Source: VRUE01 sp963732225 (GTDB taxonomy: Bacteria; Actinomycetota; Thermoleophilia; Solirubrobacterales; 70-9). From it: DNA of 64,000 nt. The notes under the pieces were generated by a model. That model was not told the origin of the DNA. It was given only the letters and a program-made list of their open reading frames with translations, and made no database searches. Shown here piece after piece: positions 52,934 to 60,482 of the stretch (positions within the stretch are counted from its first letter, which is position 1; the number at the start of each line of letters is the position of its first letter). A program made the translations under genes and the position numbers. The stretch is taken from the NCBI GenBank assembly GCA_963732225.1, contig CAVSYR010000003.1, positions 1 through 64,000 on the forward strand, given 5' to 3'.

Positions 52934-54126
52934 CGGTCAACCCCCCCGAGGATCGGGTCGAGCATGCCGAGGCTGCAGATCATGTCGGCGATGTAGCTGC
53001 CGATCGACATGTCCTTGAAGGCCTGCAGGTTGACGAAGGAGGGGTCGCGGAAGTGGACCCGCGCCGGCTTCGCCGAGCCGTCGGCGAGGACGAAGCAGCC
53101 GAGCTCGCCGCGCGGGCTCTCGATCGCGTAGTACATCTCGCCTGGCTCGACCCGGTAGCCCTCGGTGACGAGCTTGAAGTGGTGGATCAGCGACTCCATC
53201 GAGGTCGAGAGCTCCGAGCGCGGCGGCAGCACGTACTTGCGGTCGTCGGCGATGAACGGCCCCTCGGGCAGGCCGTCGAGCGCCTGCTCGATGATCCGCA
53301 CCGACTCGAACATCTCGGCGACGCGCACGCGGTAGCGGTCGTAGTTGTCGCCGACCGTGCCGACCGGCACCTTGAAGTCGAACTTGGGGTAGGCGAGGTA
53401 GTCGAAGGCCTTGCGCAGGTCCCAGGGCTCGCCGCTGGCGCGCAGCAGCGGCCCGGTCACGCCCAGCTCCAGCAGGCGCTTGCGCGAGACGATGCCGGTG
53501 TTCTTGGTCCGCTGCAGGAAGACCTCGTTGCGGTCGAGCAGCGCCTGGTACTGCTCGATCCGCACCGGCATCTCGGTGAGGAACTCGCGCAGCTTCTTCT
53601 CGAAGCCGACGGGGATGTCCTCGATCACGCCGCCGACCTGGAAGTAGCGCGTGTGCATGCGCTGGCCGGTTGCCATCTCGAAGAGGTCGAGGATGCGGTC
53701 GCGCTCGCGGAAGCAGTACCAGAGCATCGAGATCGCGCCGAGGTCGAGCGCCGTCGTGCCCAGCCAGACCAGGTGGGAGTGGATGCGGTTGAGCTCGAGG
53801 AAGATCACCCGCAGGTGCTTGGCCCGCTCGGGGATCTCCAGCCCGACCAGCCGCTCGACCGCGCCGCAGTAGGCCTCCATCTGGAAGAAGAAGGAGACGT
53901 AGTCCATCCGCTCGACGAAGGGGATGACCTTCCAGTAGCTCTTGTCCTCGCAGGACTTTTCGATCCCGGTGTGGACGTAGCCGATCACCGGTTTGAGGTC
54001 GCGTACGACCTCGCCTTCGAGGTCGACGACCAGCCGCAGCACGCCGTGTGTGGCGGGGTGGTGCGGCCCCATGTTGACCGTCATCACCTCGGAGGTGCGG
54101 TCCTCGCTCAAGAGCTGCTCAGCCAT
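52930..54126 (-). CDS. nuoD: NADH-quinone oxidoreductase subunit D
   Basis: A 398-residue 49-kDa-type subunit that forms the quinone site with NuoB. It has the conserved GPHHPATHGVLRL, VIGYVHTGIEK and ESPRGELGCFVLADG. ATG 54126 (MAEQLLSEDRTSEVMTVNMG) overlaps the nuoC stop by 8 bp and was preferred to an upstream in-frame start inside nuoC. Confidence 0.95.
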   Translation of the reverse strand: MAEQLLSEDRTSEVMTVNMGPHHPATHGVLRLVVDLEGEVVRDLKPVIGYVHTGIEKSCEDKSYWKVIPFVERMDYVSFFFQMEAYCGAVERLVGLEIPERAKHLRVIFLELNRIHSHLVWLGTTALDLGAISMLWYCFRERDRILDLFEMATGQRMHTRYFQVGGVIEDIPVGFEKKLREFLTEMPVRIEQYQALLDRNEVFLQRTKNTGIVSRKRLLELGVTGPLLRASGEPWDLRKAFDYLAYPKFDFKVPVGTVGDNYDRYRVRVAEMFESVRIIEQALDGLPEGPFIADDRKYVLPPRSELSTSMESLIHHFKLVTEGYRVEPGEMYYAIESPRGELGCFVLADGSAKPARVHFRDPSFVNLQAFKDMSIGSYIADMICSLGMLDPILGGVDR

Positions 54127-54661
54127 AGTTTTTTTCGTTGTAGGTGAAGGTGACGGGCTCGCCGCCAACCGGGAAGTCGCGCCGTTGCGGCCAGCCGACG
54201 TAGTCGTCGGGGAGCAGAATCCGCCGCAGGTCGGGGTGGCCCTTGAAGACGATCCCGAAGAAGTCGAAGACCTCGCGCTCCTGGAACTCGGCGGTGGGGA
54301 ACATCTCCACGCAGGAGTCGATTTCGGGCAGTTGCTGCTCGCTGCCGTTGCTCTGCGCGCCCGCGGCCGGGTCCGCCAGCAGCGCCTTGACCCGGATCCG
54401 CTCGACCCGGTCGCGGTTCAGCAGCTCGTAGTGGACCGCGAAGCGCGGCTCCGCCGGCAGGTAGTCGGCGGCGTGAAGGCTGGAGAGGAAGCGGTATTCC
54501 TGGCCCGCCGACTCGCCCAGCCAGGTCAGCACCGCGAGCAGGTGCTCAGGGGCGATCGCCAGGCTGGCGCGACCGTGCTCGAAGCCGGTGTCGAGGACGG
54601 CGCCGGGCTGCGCGTCCTCGATCTCGCCGCGGATCAACTCGAGTCCGGGCGCGTCAGGCAC
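54119..54661 (-). CDS. nuoC: NADH-quinone oxidoreductase subunit C
   Basis: A 180-residue 30-kDa-type subunit. The signature FQEREVFDFFGIVFKGHPDLRRIL is complete and the protein ends in a short tail, FTYNEKNYG. GTG 54661 overlaps the end of nuoB by 8 bp; a longer upstream frame would lie inside nuoB. Confidence 0.94.
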   Translation of the reverse strand: MPDAPGLELIRGEIEDAQPGAVLDTGFEHGRASLAIAPEHLLAVLTWLGESAGQEYRFLSSLHAADYLPAEPRFAVHYELLNRDRVERIRVKALLADPAAGAQSNGSEQQLPEIDSCVEMFPTAEFQEREVFDFFGIVFKGHPDLRRILLPDDYVGWPQRRDFPVGGEPVTFTYNEKNYG

Positions 54662-55304
54662 GGAGCAGCTCCCTGGCGGCGAGGTAGGCCTCGGCTGACT
54701 CCGCGCTCGGTTCGCTGCGCGGACCACCGCGGGCCCACTCCTCGGTGCCCTCGGCGTTGTAGCGAGCGCGCCAACCCTGATCGGCGTTGCCCATGATCTT
54801 CTCCTGCAGCTTGGTGAAGCCGTAAAGGACCGCCTCGGGCCGTGGCGGGCAGCCAGGGATGTGGACGTCGATCGGCATGAACTTGTCGGCGCCCTGGACC
54901 ACGGCGTAGTTGGAGAACATGCCGCCGCTGGAGGAGCACGCCCCCATCGAGATCGCCCACTTCGGCTCCAGCATCTGGTCGTAGAGGCGGCGGACGATCG
55001 GCGCCATCTTGATCGAGACCCTGCCCGAGAGGACGATGAAGTCGGCCTGGCGCGGGGAGGCGCGTCCGGCCTCGGCGCCGAAGCGAGCGATGTCGTAGCG
55101 CGCCGTGACCGCGGACATCGGTATTCCCTCGATCGCGCAGCAGGCGAGGCCGAAGGAGAGCGGGAACAGCGAGTTGGCCCGCGACCAGTTGAGCATCTCC
55201 TCGAGGCGGGTCATCACGACCCTCTCCTCGACGTAGCGTTCCAGCTCCTCGCCCTCGAGGTCGCCGCGCAGCATGTCGCGGGCGCTCAGCTGGCGCTCGC
55301 GCAT
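54654..55304 (-). CDS. nuoB: NADH-quinone oxidoreductase subunit B
   Basis: A 216-residue subunit carrying cluster N2. The ligand motif ACCAIE and the later MGACSSSGG and HIPGCPPRPEA are present. The C-terminal extension of about 45 residues (ARYNAEGTEEWARGG) is typical of actinobacteria. ATG 55304 is used; an in-frame TTG at 55325 would overlap nuoA by 10 bp and cannot be excluded. Confidence 0.93.
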   Translation of the reverse strand: MRERQLSARDMLRGDLEGEELERYVEERVVMTRLEEMLNWSRANSLFPLSFGLACCAIEGIPMSAVTARYDIARFGAEAGRASPRQADFIVLSGRVSIKMAPIVRRLYDQMLEPKWAISMGACSSSGGMFSNYAVVQGADKFMPIDVHIPGCPPRPEAVLYGFTKLQEKIMGNADQGWRARYNAEGTEEWARGGPRSEPSAESAEAYLAARELLRA

Positions 55305-55315
55305 CGTCTGTCGCT

Positions 55316-55693
55316 CTATTTCCAATCCAGTGCCCCCTTGCGCCAGACGTAGACAAAGGCGACCAGCAGCAGGGCGATGAAAGTGACCAGCTCGCCCAGG
55401 ACGAAGACGCTGTCGGCGGGCTTGAGGATGACCCCGATCGGATAGAGGAAGACGACCTCGATGTCGAAGAGGATGAAAAGCATCGCGATCAGGTAGAAGC
55501 TGACCCCGAAGCGCAGGCCGTGCGAGGCCTCGACCGGAATCCCGGACTCATACGGCTCGGACTGGCGCAGGCTCGCCGCCGTCGGCCGCTTCGGCCGCTT
55601 CGGGCCGATCACGTGGTTGAGCATCGCGAAAGCCCCCCCAACGGTGACGCCGAGGAAGGCAAAGACGAGAATCGGCAGGTAGCTCTTCAGCAC
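55316..55693 (-). CDS. nuoA: NADH-quinone oxidoreductase subunit A
   Basis: A 125-residue membrane subunit with three helices. It has the conserved YESGIPVEASHGLRFGVSFYLIAMLFILFDIEVVFLYP. It is the first gene of the 14-gene nuo operon. GTG 55693 has no obvious Shine-Dalgarno sequence. The promoter is likely the TATAAC at 55768-55763. Confidence 0.94.
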   Translation of the reverse strand: MLKSYLPILVFAFLGVTVGGAFAMLNHVIGPKRPKRPTAASLRQSEPYESGIPVEASHGLRFGVSFYLIAMLFILFDIEVVFLYPIGVILKPADSVFVLGELVTFIALLLVAFVYVWRKGALDWK

Positions 55694-55762
55694 TGGTAGA
55701 TCGGAATTGTGCGGGCCGTCTGCGGGGCGCGGGTCGCCGCCGCCTCACCGCCTGCACGACGA

Positions 55763-55794
55763 GTTATATACCGACCTTGTAACACATTGCTACA
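55763..55794. promoter_or_regulatory. nuo operon promoter region with inverted repeat
   Basis: Minus-strand TATAAC (55768-55763) is a good -10 for nuoA, giving a leader of about 60 nt. Just upstream lies a 17-bp inverted repeat, TGTAACACATTGCTACA (55778-55794), at a position suitable for a regulator of nuo. The intergenic space 55694-55851 is AT-rich around this site. Confidence 0.45.
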
Positions 55795-55851
55795 TAGTGC
55801 TTTTCCGCATCAGCAAGCCGAATCCCGACCCTCTTGGGAGGAAATAGATCC

Positions 55852-56286
55852 GTGGTGGTCGTTCACCTCATAGTCGGTTGCGCCGTCATCCTGCTCAACC
55901 TCGTCGCCTTCGCCCTCGGCGGCATCGCTTGGCTGCGCGATCGCTCCTCGGTTCCTTTCTGGCTGCTGCTGCGCGCCGCCCAGGTCTCGGTCTTCATCCA
56001 GGTGATGCTGGGCGGCCTGCTCGTCTTCACCAACCACAAACCCGATGACAGCCTCCACTACCTCTACGGGATCCTTCCCCTCCTCGTCTCCCTGATCGCC
56101 GAGGCCGCCCGCACCGGCGCCGCCGAGCGCGAGCTGGGCGACGTCGACTTCGAGGCCCTCCCCGCCGACGCCCAGCAGGAGCTGGCGCTGGCGATCGTGC
56201 GCCGCGAGATGGGGATCATGGCCGTCAGTTGCGGCGTGATCCTCTTCCTGGCGCTGCGGGCGGCAGGTACAAGCGGCGCGTTTTGA
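55852..56286 (+). CDS. Hypothetical four-helix membrane protein
   Basis: A 144-residue protein with hydrophobic segments at about 2-23, 36-60, 66-88 and 122-140. A short charged loop, ERELGDVDFEALPADAQQEL, precedes the last helix. No family was recognised. It is divergent from the nuo operon and close to its promoter. GTG 55852 follows GGGAGGAAA, a strong ribosome-binding site. A family A palindrome lies 18 bp after the stop. Confidence 0.68.
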   Translation: MVVVHLIVGCAVILLNLVAFALGGIAWLRDRSSVPFWLLLRAAQVSVFIQVMLGGLLVFTNHKPDDSLHYLYGILPLLVSLIAEAARTGAAERELGDVDFEALPADAQQELALAIVRREMGIMAVSCGVILFLALRAAGTSGAF

Positions 56287-56304
56287 CGCTCATCCCAGGG
56301 CATG

Positions 56305-56380
56305 AGAGCGCCGGCAACCCCTCCCAAAACGCTCGGCAGGAGCCTCGCTTGAGTGTTTTGGGAGGGGTTGCCGGCGCTCT
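56305..56380. repeat. Palindromic element family A, copy 3 (intergenic)
   Basis: Arms 56305-56330 and 56355-56380 are perfect 26-bp complements ending internally in CCCAAAAC and GTTTTGGG. The 24-nt loop (56331-56354) is identical to that of the nuoG copy. The outer arm sequences are different. It lies between convergent genes and might also end transcription, but it has no T tract. Confidence 0.92.
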
Positions 56381-56419
56381 TTCCGAGGGACCAGCTTCAA
56401 GCGCGCTAGCTCGGACGAG

Positions 56420-56842
56420 CTAGCGGCGATCCAGGCCGAGCTGGATCGCAGCGACGGCGCCGAAGAGAGCGCCGGTAGTTAGGTGGAGGATCGCGTCGGC
56501 GTCGTTGTTGGGGAAGGTGAAGATGCCGGCGGGGCTGGTTGACCAGATTGCCCAGAGGCCGGTGGCGATCAGGGCGATGGCTACATAGATCGCGTAGAGG
56601 AGTGCCCAGCGCGGTTTTAGGGCGAAGAAGAAAGCCGGGCCAAAGAGCAGGAGGCCGGAGAGGGCGTGGACGCCGTTGAAGTCGACTCCGAGTACCCGCT
56701 GTGTCGGCGCTCCGTCGCCGAAGTGGAAGCTCGGTTCGGCGATCAGGCCCGCCACGGCCCAGGTCAGCTGCACGACCGCGAGCACGACGATGCCCCACTG
56801 GGCGAACGTCCACTGCGAGCGTGGCTCGGTTGCCGCCTCCAT
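56420..56842 (-). CDS. DUF4383-like membrane protein
   Basis: A 140-residue protein with four hydrophobic segments. Family-like features include LGVDFNGVHALSGLLLFGPAFFFA and NNDADAILHLTTGALFGAVAA. Function unknown. ATG 56842 is preceded by a TAGGCT -10 at 7 nt, so the mRNA is probably leaderless. Confidence 0.75.
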   Translation of the reverse strand: MEAATEPRSQWTFAQWGIVVLAVVQLTWAVAGLIAEPSFHFGDGAPTQRVLGVDFNGVHALSGLLLFGPAFFFALKPRWALLYAIYVAIALIATGLWAIWSTSPAGIFTFPNNDADAILHLTTGALFGAVAAIQLGLDRR

Positions 56843-56849
56843 CGCGGCA

Positions 56850-56855
56850 AGCCTA
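56850..56855 (-). promoter_or_regulatory. Leaderless -10 element TAGGCT
   Basis: TAGGCT on the minus strand ends 7 nt before ATG 56842. Confidence 0.45.
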
Positions 56856-56894
56856 CTCTCAGATGACGGGGTATATGTGATGCAAGGAGGCGCA

Positions 56895-57110
56895 ATGCCG
56901 GTTCCGAGAATGCACCCGGTTGAGTCCAGTGCGGTGGCGAGGATCGGCTACGACGCCGAGGTCGAAGAGGCCTATGTCGAGTACCTCGGCGGTGGCCTCT
57001 ACGCCTACGAAGGCGTGCCGGCAGGCGTATTTGAAGAACTGGCCAGCGCGGAGTCGAAAGGCACCTTCGTCAACGCGGTGATCAAGGAGTATCCGGTCCG
57101 CGAGGTCTAG
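56895..57110 (+). CDS. KTSC-domain protein
   Basis: A 71-residue protein that is almost entirely a KTSC domain (SSAVARIGYDAEVEEAYVEY, then YAYEGVPAGVFEELASAESKGTFVN). KTSC domains occur alone or fused to nucleic-acid enzymes, and their role is unclear. AAGGAGG (56884-56890) gives a good ribosome-binding site for ATG 56895, and TATATG at 56872 may be its -10. The stop overlaps that of the convergent gene. Confidence 0.8.
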   Translation: MPVPRMHPVESSAVARIGYDAEVEEAYVEYLGGGLYAYEGVPAGVFEELASAESKGTFVNAVIKEYPVREV

Positions 57111-57493
57111 CTCGAGATGCGAAAAACCGGGTGGTCCGGGGCGATCCGCTGCAGCTCGGAGTCGGGTGCGTCCGCTCCGACTCCGTCGAAGAAGGCGCCG
57201 ACCTCCCATTTCCACTTCTTCAGGTAGGCGCGCAGTAGGGCGGGCTTCTCCTCGTCGGCCAGCTCGGTCGCTGTGAAGTTCTCGGTGCCCCGGCCGACCA
57301 AGCGGCCCTCGCCGCTGACCCGCAGGTTGCGGACCCACTGGGTGTGCCCGCGCGGCGCCACCAGGTATGTGCTGCCCTCGAAGGGCAGCGGGTTGACCGG
57401 GGTCTGGCGCCACTCACCACTCTTGCGGCCTTTGACTTCGAGCACGCGCGAGCCGGCAAGGCTGAGTCCGATCCTGCTCAGTCCGGCGACCAA
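57107..57493 (-). CDS. Nitroreductase/deazaflavin-type oxidoreductase (DDN family)
   Basis: A 128-residue split-barrel protein with LEVKGRKSGEWRQTPVNPLPF and YLVAPRGHTQWVRNLRVSGEG, typical of F420H2-dependent DDN-family reductases. The first NTG is TTG 57493, but family-like sequence (FQEPGWFTKHAFNPLV) continues upstream in the same frame to an ATC at 57547, with a stop at 57553. Either the start is ATC or the N-terminus has been cut. F420 use is inferred from family. Confidence 0.78.
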   Translation of the reverse strand: MVAGLSRIGLSLAGSRVLEVKGRKSGEWRQTPVNPLPFEGSTYLVAPRGHTQWVRNLRVSGEGRLVGRGTENFTATELADEEKPALLRAYLKKWKWEVGAFFDGVGADAPDSELQRIAPDHPVFRISS

Positions 57494-57593
57494 GGGATTG
57501 AAGGCATGCTTCGTGAACCAGCCGGGTTCTTGGAATCGCTGGGCGATCGCTCAATTGTGCCAGCGAGACCACAGCGCGGAAGGTTGAGTTTGG

Positions 57594-57630
57594 TGGCGCC
57601 TTGGTCGCACATATTGCGACCAAGGCGCCA
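57594..57630. repeat. 37-bp palindromic repeat, copy 2
   Basis: Perfect 15-bp arms, TGGCGCCTTGGTCGC / GCGACCAAGGCGCCA, with loop ACATATT. Same length and left arm as the copy at 27623-27659. It lies just after the stop of the flavin reductase gene at 57632, so a transcription-ending role is possible. Confidence 0.75.
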
Positions 57631-57631
57631 A

Positions 57632-58108
57632 TCAGCCCAGCGGCCGGTACTCGCCACCGTGAAAGACCAGCGGCTTGCCCTCGCCAGTCGTCAAGTCGCG
57701 GACCTCGCCGGTGACGATCACGTGGTCTCCGGCGGCGACCACGTCGCGTAGCTCGCAGGCGATCCAGGCGAGGGAGCCGTCGATCGCCGGGATGCCGCCG
57801 CGCTCGCTCCAGGCGACGCCGTCCCACTTCTCCGCTACCGGGGCCTTGGTGGCAAAGGCGCGGGCGATCGGCTCCTGGCCGTCGTGCAGGACGCTGATGC
57901 CGAAGTGGTTGGCGGCTTGGACCGCGAGCAGCGTGCGCGAGCCGCGGTCGAGGCAGGCCAGCATCAGCATCGGCTCGATCGAGAGCGAGCAGACCGCGTT
58001 GGCGGTCGCACCGGCCGGTCCTTCGGGCCCGGCAGCGCTGACGATGGTGACGCCGGTCGGCAGCATTGCCATGGCGGCGCGGAAGCGGGCTGGATCAGGC
58101 GTTGGCAT
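57632..58108 (-). CDS. Flavin reductase-like domain protein
   Basis: A 158-residue split-barrel flavoprotein. MAMLPTGVTIVSA, ATANAVCSLSIEPMLMLACLDRGS and NHFGISVLHDGQEPIARAFA are family motifs. It likely supplies reduced FMN or FAD to a monooxygenase, as in the short-chain component of two-component systems. No partner oxygenase is adjacent. ATG 58108 was chosen; the upstream frame overlaps the promoter of the divergent cytochrome gene. Confidence 0.83.
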   Translation of the reverse strand: MPTPDPARFRAAMAMLPTGVTIVSAAGPEGPAGATANAVCSLSIEPMLMLACLDRGSRTLLAVQAANHFGISVLHDGQEPIARAFATKAPVAEKWDGVAWSERGGIPAIDGSLAWIACELRDVVAAGDHVIVTGEVRDLTTGEGKPLVFHGGEYRPLG

Positions 58109-58137
58109 GGTCGAAGAGCGTGATCGGGTCAAGACAA

Positions 58138-58143
58138 TATGAT
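58138..58143 (+). promoter_or_regulatory. Leaderless -10 element TATGAT
   Basis: TATGAT ends 9 nt before GTG 58153 of the cytochrome c gene. Confidence 0.5.
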
Positions 58144-58152
58144 GCGCGCCGC

Positions 58153-58551
58153 GTGCGTCCGGCACTGATTACAGCCATGGCCATCCTCGCCGCCTTCGGG
58201 CTAGCCGCCTGCGGCTTCGGCGAAGAAGGCGTCTCAGTCTCCAAGAGCGACCCCAACCATGAAGGGGCCGTACTCTTCGCCACGCACTGCTCCGGTTGCC
58301 ACACGCTCAGCGCCGCCGGCACCCAGGGCAGCGGTAACCGCGGCCTGCGCACGCAGGGTCCGAACCTCAATCAGCGAACCGAGACATATGAAGACGCTCT
58401 TTTCGCGATCCAGAACGGCGGCTTCTCCGGCGCGATCATGCCGCAGAACATCGTCGTCGGCAAAGAAGCGGAAGCCGTCGCGCACTTCGTCGCCAAGTAC
58501 GCCGGCGAAGAAGCGGTCGAATCCCCTCGCCCCGGCGAGACCTCGCCCTAA
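58153..58551 (+). CDS. Lipoprotein monohaem cytochrome c
   Basis: A 132-residue protein. The signal peptide ends in a lipobox, FGLAAC (Cys20), so it should be lipid-anchored on the outer face of the membrane. One haem site, CSGCH, is at 46-50, and the likely axial methionine is Met96 in SGAIMPQNIV. It probably carries electrons to an oxidase; the partner is unknown. GTG 58153 is set by the adjacent -10. The stop codon overlaps the -10 of serS. Confidence 0.85.
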   Translation: MRPALITAMAILAAFGLAACGFGEEGVSVSKSDPNHEGAVLFATHCSGCHTLSAAGTQGSGNRGLRTQGPNLNQRTETYEDALFAIQNGGFSGAIMPQNIVVGKEAEAVAHFVAKYAGEEAVESPRPGETSP

Positions 58552-58554
58552 TCT
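58549..58554 (+). promoter_or_regulatory. Leaderless -10 element TAATCT overlapping a stop codon
   Basis: TAATCT begins with the TAA stop of the cytochrome gene and ends 9 nt before ATG 58564 of serS. Confidence 0.45.
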
Positions 58555-58563
58555 TCACGGGCA

Positions 58564-59835
58564 ATGCTTGACCTGAAGCTGATCCGCTCCGACCCTGAGC
58601 GGGTCAAGGCGGCGCTCGCGCGCCGCGGCGCGGCCGCGCAGGTCGACGAGCTGCTCGCGCTCGACGCCCGCCGCCGCGAGCTGCTGCCGCGGATCGAGGG
58701 GGCCCAGGCCGAGCGCAAGACGATCTCCAAGCAGATCGGCGAGGCCAAGCAGCGTGGGGAGGAGGCGAGCGAGCAGATGGCGGCGGTGGCTGAGCTGAAG
58801 CAGGCGATCGACTCGGGCAAGGCAGAGCTCGAGCAGGTCGACGCCGATCTGCAGCGGGTAGCGACGGCTCTGCCCAACCTGCCCGACCCCGACGCCCCCG
58901 AAGGTATGACCGAGGAGGACGCGGTCGTGCTGCGCGAGGAGGGCGAGCGGCCGAGCTTCGACTTCGAGCCGCGCGACCACCTTGAGATCGGCTCTGAGCT
59001 CGACCTGATCGACATGGAGGCCGGCGCCCGGGTCTCGGGCTCGCGCTTCGCCTACCTCAAGGGCGACCTCGTTCTGCTCGAGCTGGCCCTGGTCCGCTTC
59101 GCCCTCGACTTGGTCCGCGAGGAGGGCCACGAACCCGTCGTCCCCCCGGTCTTGGTCCGCGAGGAGGCGCTGGTCGGCACCGGCTTCCTGCCCGGCGATC
59201 GCGACCAGATCTACGAGGTGCCCAAGGACGAGCTCTTCCTCGTCGGCACCTCGGAGGTGCCTCTGGCCGCCCTGCACGCCGACGAGATCCTCTCGGCCGA
59301 CCAGCTGCCGATCCGCTACGCGGGTTTCTCACCCTGCTTCCGCCGCGAGGCCGGCGCCGGCGGCCGCGACACCCGCGGCATCTTCCGCGTCCACCAGTTC
59401 GACAAGGTCGAGATGTTCTCGTTCGTCGAGCCCTCGAAGTCTGCGGAAGAGCACGAGCGCCTGCTGGCGATCGAGGAGCGCATCCTCGCCGAGCTGGAGA
59501 TTCCCTATCGCGTCGTCAACGTCGCCGCCGGTGACCTCGGCGCCCCGGCGGCCAAGAAGTACGACTGCGAGGCCTGGATCCCCAGCCAGGGCCGCTACCG
59601 CGAGCTGACCTCTTGCTCGAATACGACCGACTATCAGGCTCGGCGACTTGCCTGCCGATACCGGCCGCATGAAGACGAGGCCCCAGAGGTCGTGCACACG
59701 CTCAACGGCACCGCGGTCGCGGTGGGACGCACGATGATCGCCCTGATCGAGAACCGGCAGGAGCGGGATGGCGGATTCACGCTACCCACTATTCTGCATT
59801 CTTATGGTGCGCCTGCGAGGATTGGACCGGCATGA
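58564..59835 (+). CDS. serS: Serine-tRNA ligase
   Basis: A 423-residue class II aminoacyl-tRNA synthetase. The N-terminal coiled-coil tRNA-binding arm spans about residues 25-105. Motif 2, FSPCFRREAGAGGRDTRGIFRVHQF, and motif 3, NGTAVAVGRTMIALIENRQ, are intact. It charges tRNA-Ser (and tRNA-Sec). The start is leaderless by the upstream -10. The stop overlaps the next regulator (ATGA). Confidence 0.97.
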   Translation: MLDLKLIRSDPERVKAALARRGAAAQVDELLALDARRRELLPRIEGAQAERKTISKQIGEAKQRGEEASEQMAAVAELKQAIDSGKAELEQVDADLQRVATALPNLPDPDAPEGMTEEDAVVLREEGERPSFDFEPRDHLEIGSELDLIDMEAGARVSGSRFAYLKGDLVLLELALVRFALDLVREEGHEPVVPPVLVREEALVGTGFLPGDRDQIYEVPKDELFLVGTSEVPLAALHADEILSADQLPIRYAGFSPCFRREAGAGGRDTRGIFRVHQFDKVEMFSFVEPSKSAEEHERLLAIEERILAELEIPYRVVNVAAGDLGAPAAKKYDCEAWIPSQGRYRELTSCSNTTDYQARRLACRYRPHEDEAPEVVHTLNGTAVAVGRTMIALIENRQERDGGFTLPTILHSYGAPARIGPA

Positions 59836-60482
59836 GCACCGGTGTACGGGACGCTAAGCGCGTCGTCCTTTGTGACGACCATGAGATCGTCCGCGAGGCG
59901 ATCAAGTCCCGCATGGCCAATTCGAGCATTGTCGAGATCGTCGGCGAGGCCGGAAACGGCCGCGACGTGGTCGATGTCGTCAAGGAGCTCGAGCCCGACG
60001 TCCTGATCATCGACGTCGAGCTGCCCAAGCGCGACGGGATCGAGGCGACCAAGGAGGTCCTCAAGGTCCGGCCGCGGACCAAAGTGATCATCTTCACCGC
60101 CCACGCCCAACCCGACCTCTTGGCACTTGCCCTGCGGGCGGGCGCCTCGGGCTACGTGCTCAAGTCGGCTCCGGCCGAGGACATCGCCCGCGCGGTCAAA
60201 GCGGTGACCGGCGGCGGCACCTTCCTCGGCGGCGATTTCGCCGGTGGCAAGCCCTCCGAGGTCGAGAAGCTGCTCGAGCTCTCGCCGCGCGAGCGCCAGA
60301 TCCTCGAGCTGCTGGCCGAGGGCCTGCGGGTCAAAGAGATCGCCGAGCGGCTGCAGCTCAGCCCGGCGACCGTGCACACCCACGTGCGCAACGCGATCGC
60401 CAAGCTCGAGGTCGACACCCGCACCGAGGCGGTCGCCCTCGCGGTGAAGTTCAGCTACCTCGGTGCCGGCGGCAAGGCCTAG
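59832..60482 (+). CDS. NarL/FixJ-family response regulator
   Basis: A 216-residue regulator. The receiver has VLCDDHEIVREA, Asp61 (LIIDVELPKRDG) and a conserved lysine in YVLKSAPAEDI. The C-terminal LuxR-type helix-turn-helix is LSPRERQILELLAEGLRVKEIAERLQLSPATVHTHV. It is coupled to serS by an ATGA overlap, and no kinase is adjacent. Its stop shares a CTAG with the stop of convergent msrB. Confidence 0.93.
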   Translation: MSTGVRDAKRVVLCDDHEIVREAIKSRMANSSIVEIVGEAGNGRDVVDVVKELEPDVLIIDVELPKRDGIEATKEVLKVRPRTKVIIFTAHAQPDLLALALRAGASGYVLKSAPAEDIARAVKAVTGGGTFLGGDFAGGKPSEVEKLLELSPRERQILELLAEGLRVKEIAERLQLSPATVHTHVRNAIAKLEVDTRTEAVALAVKFSYLGAGGKA

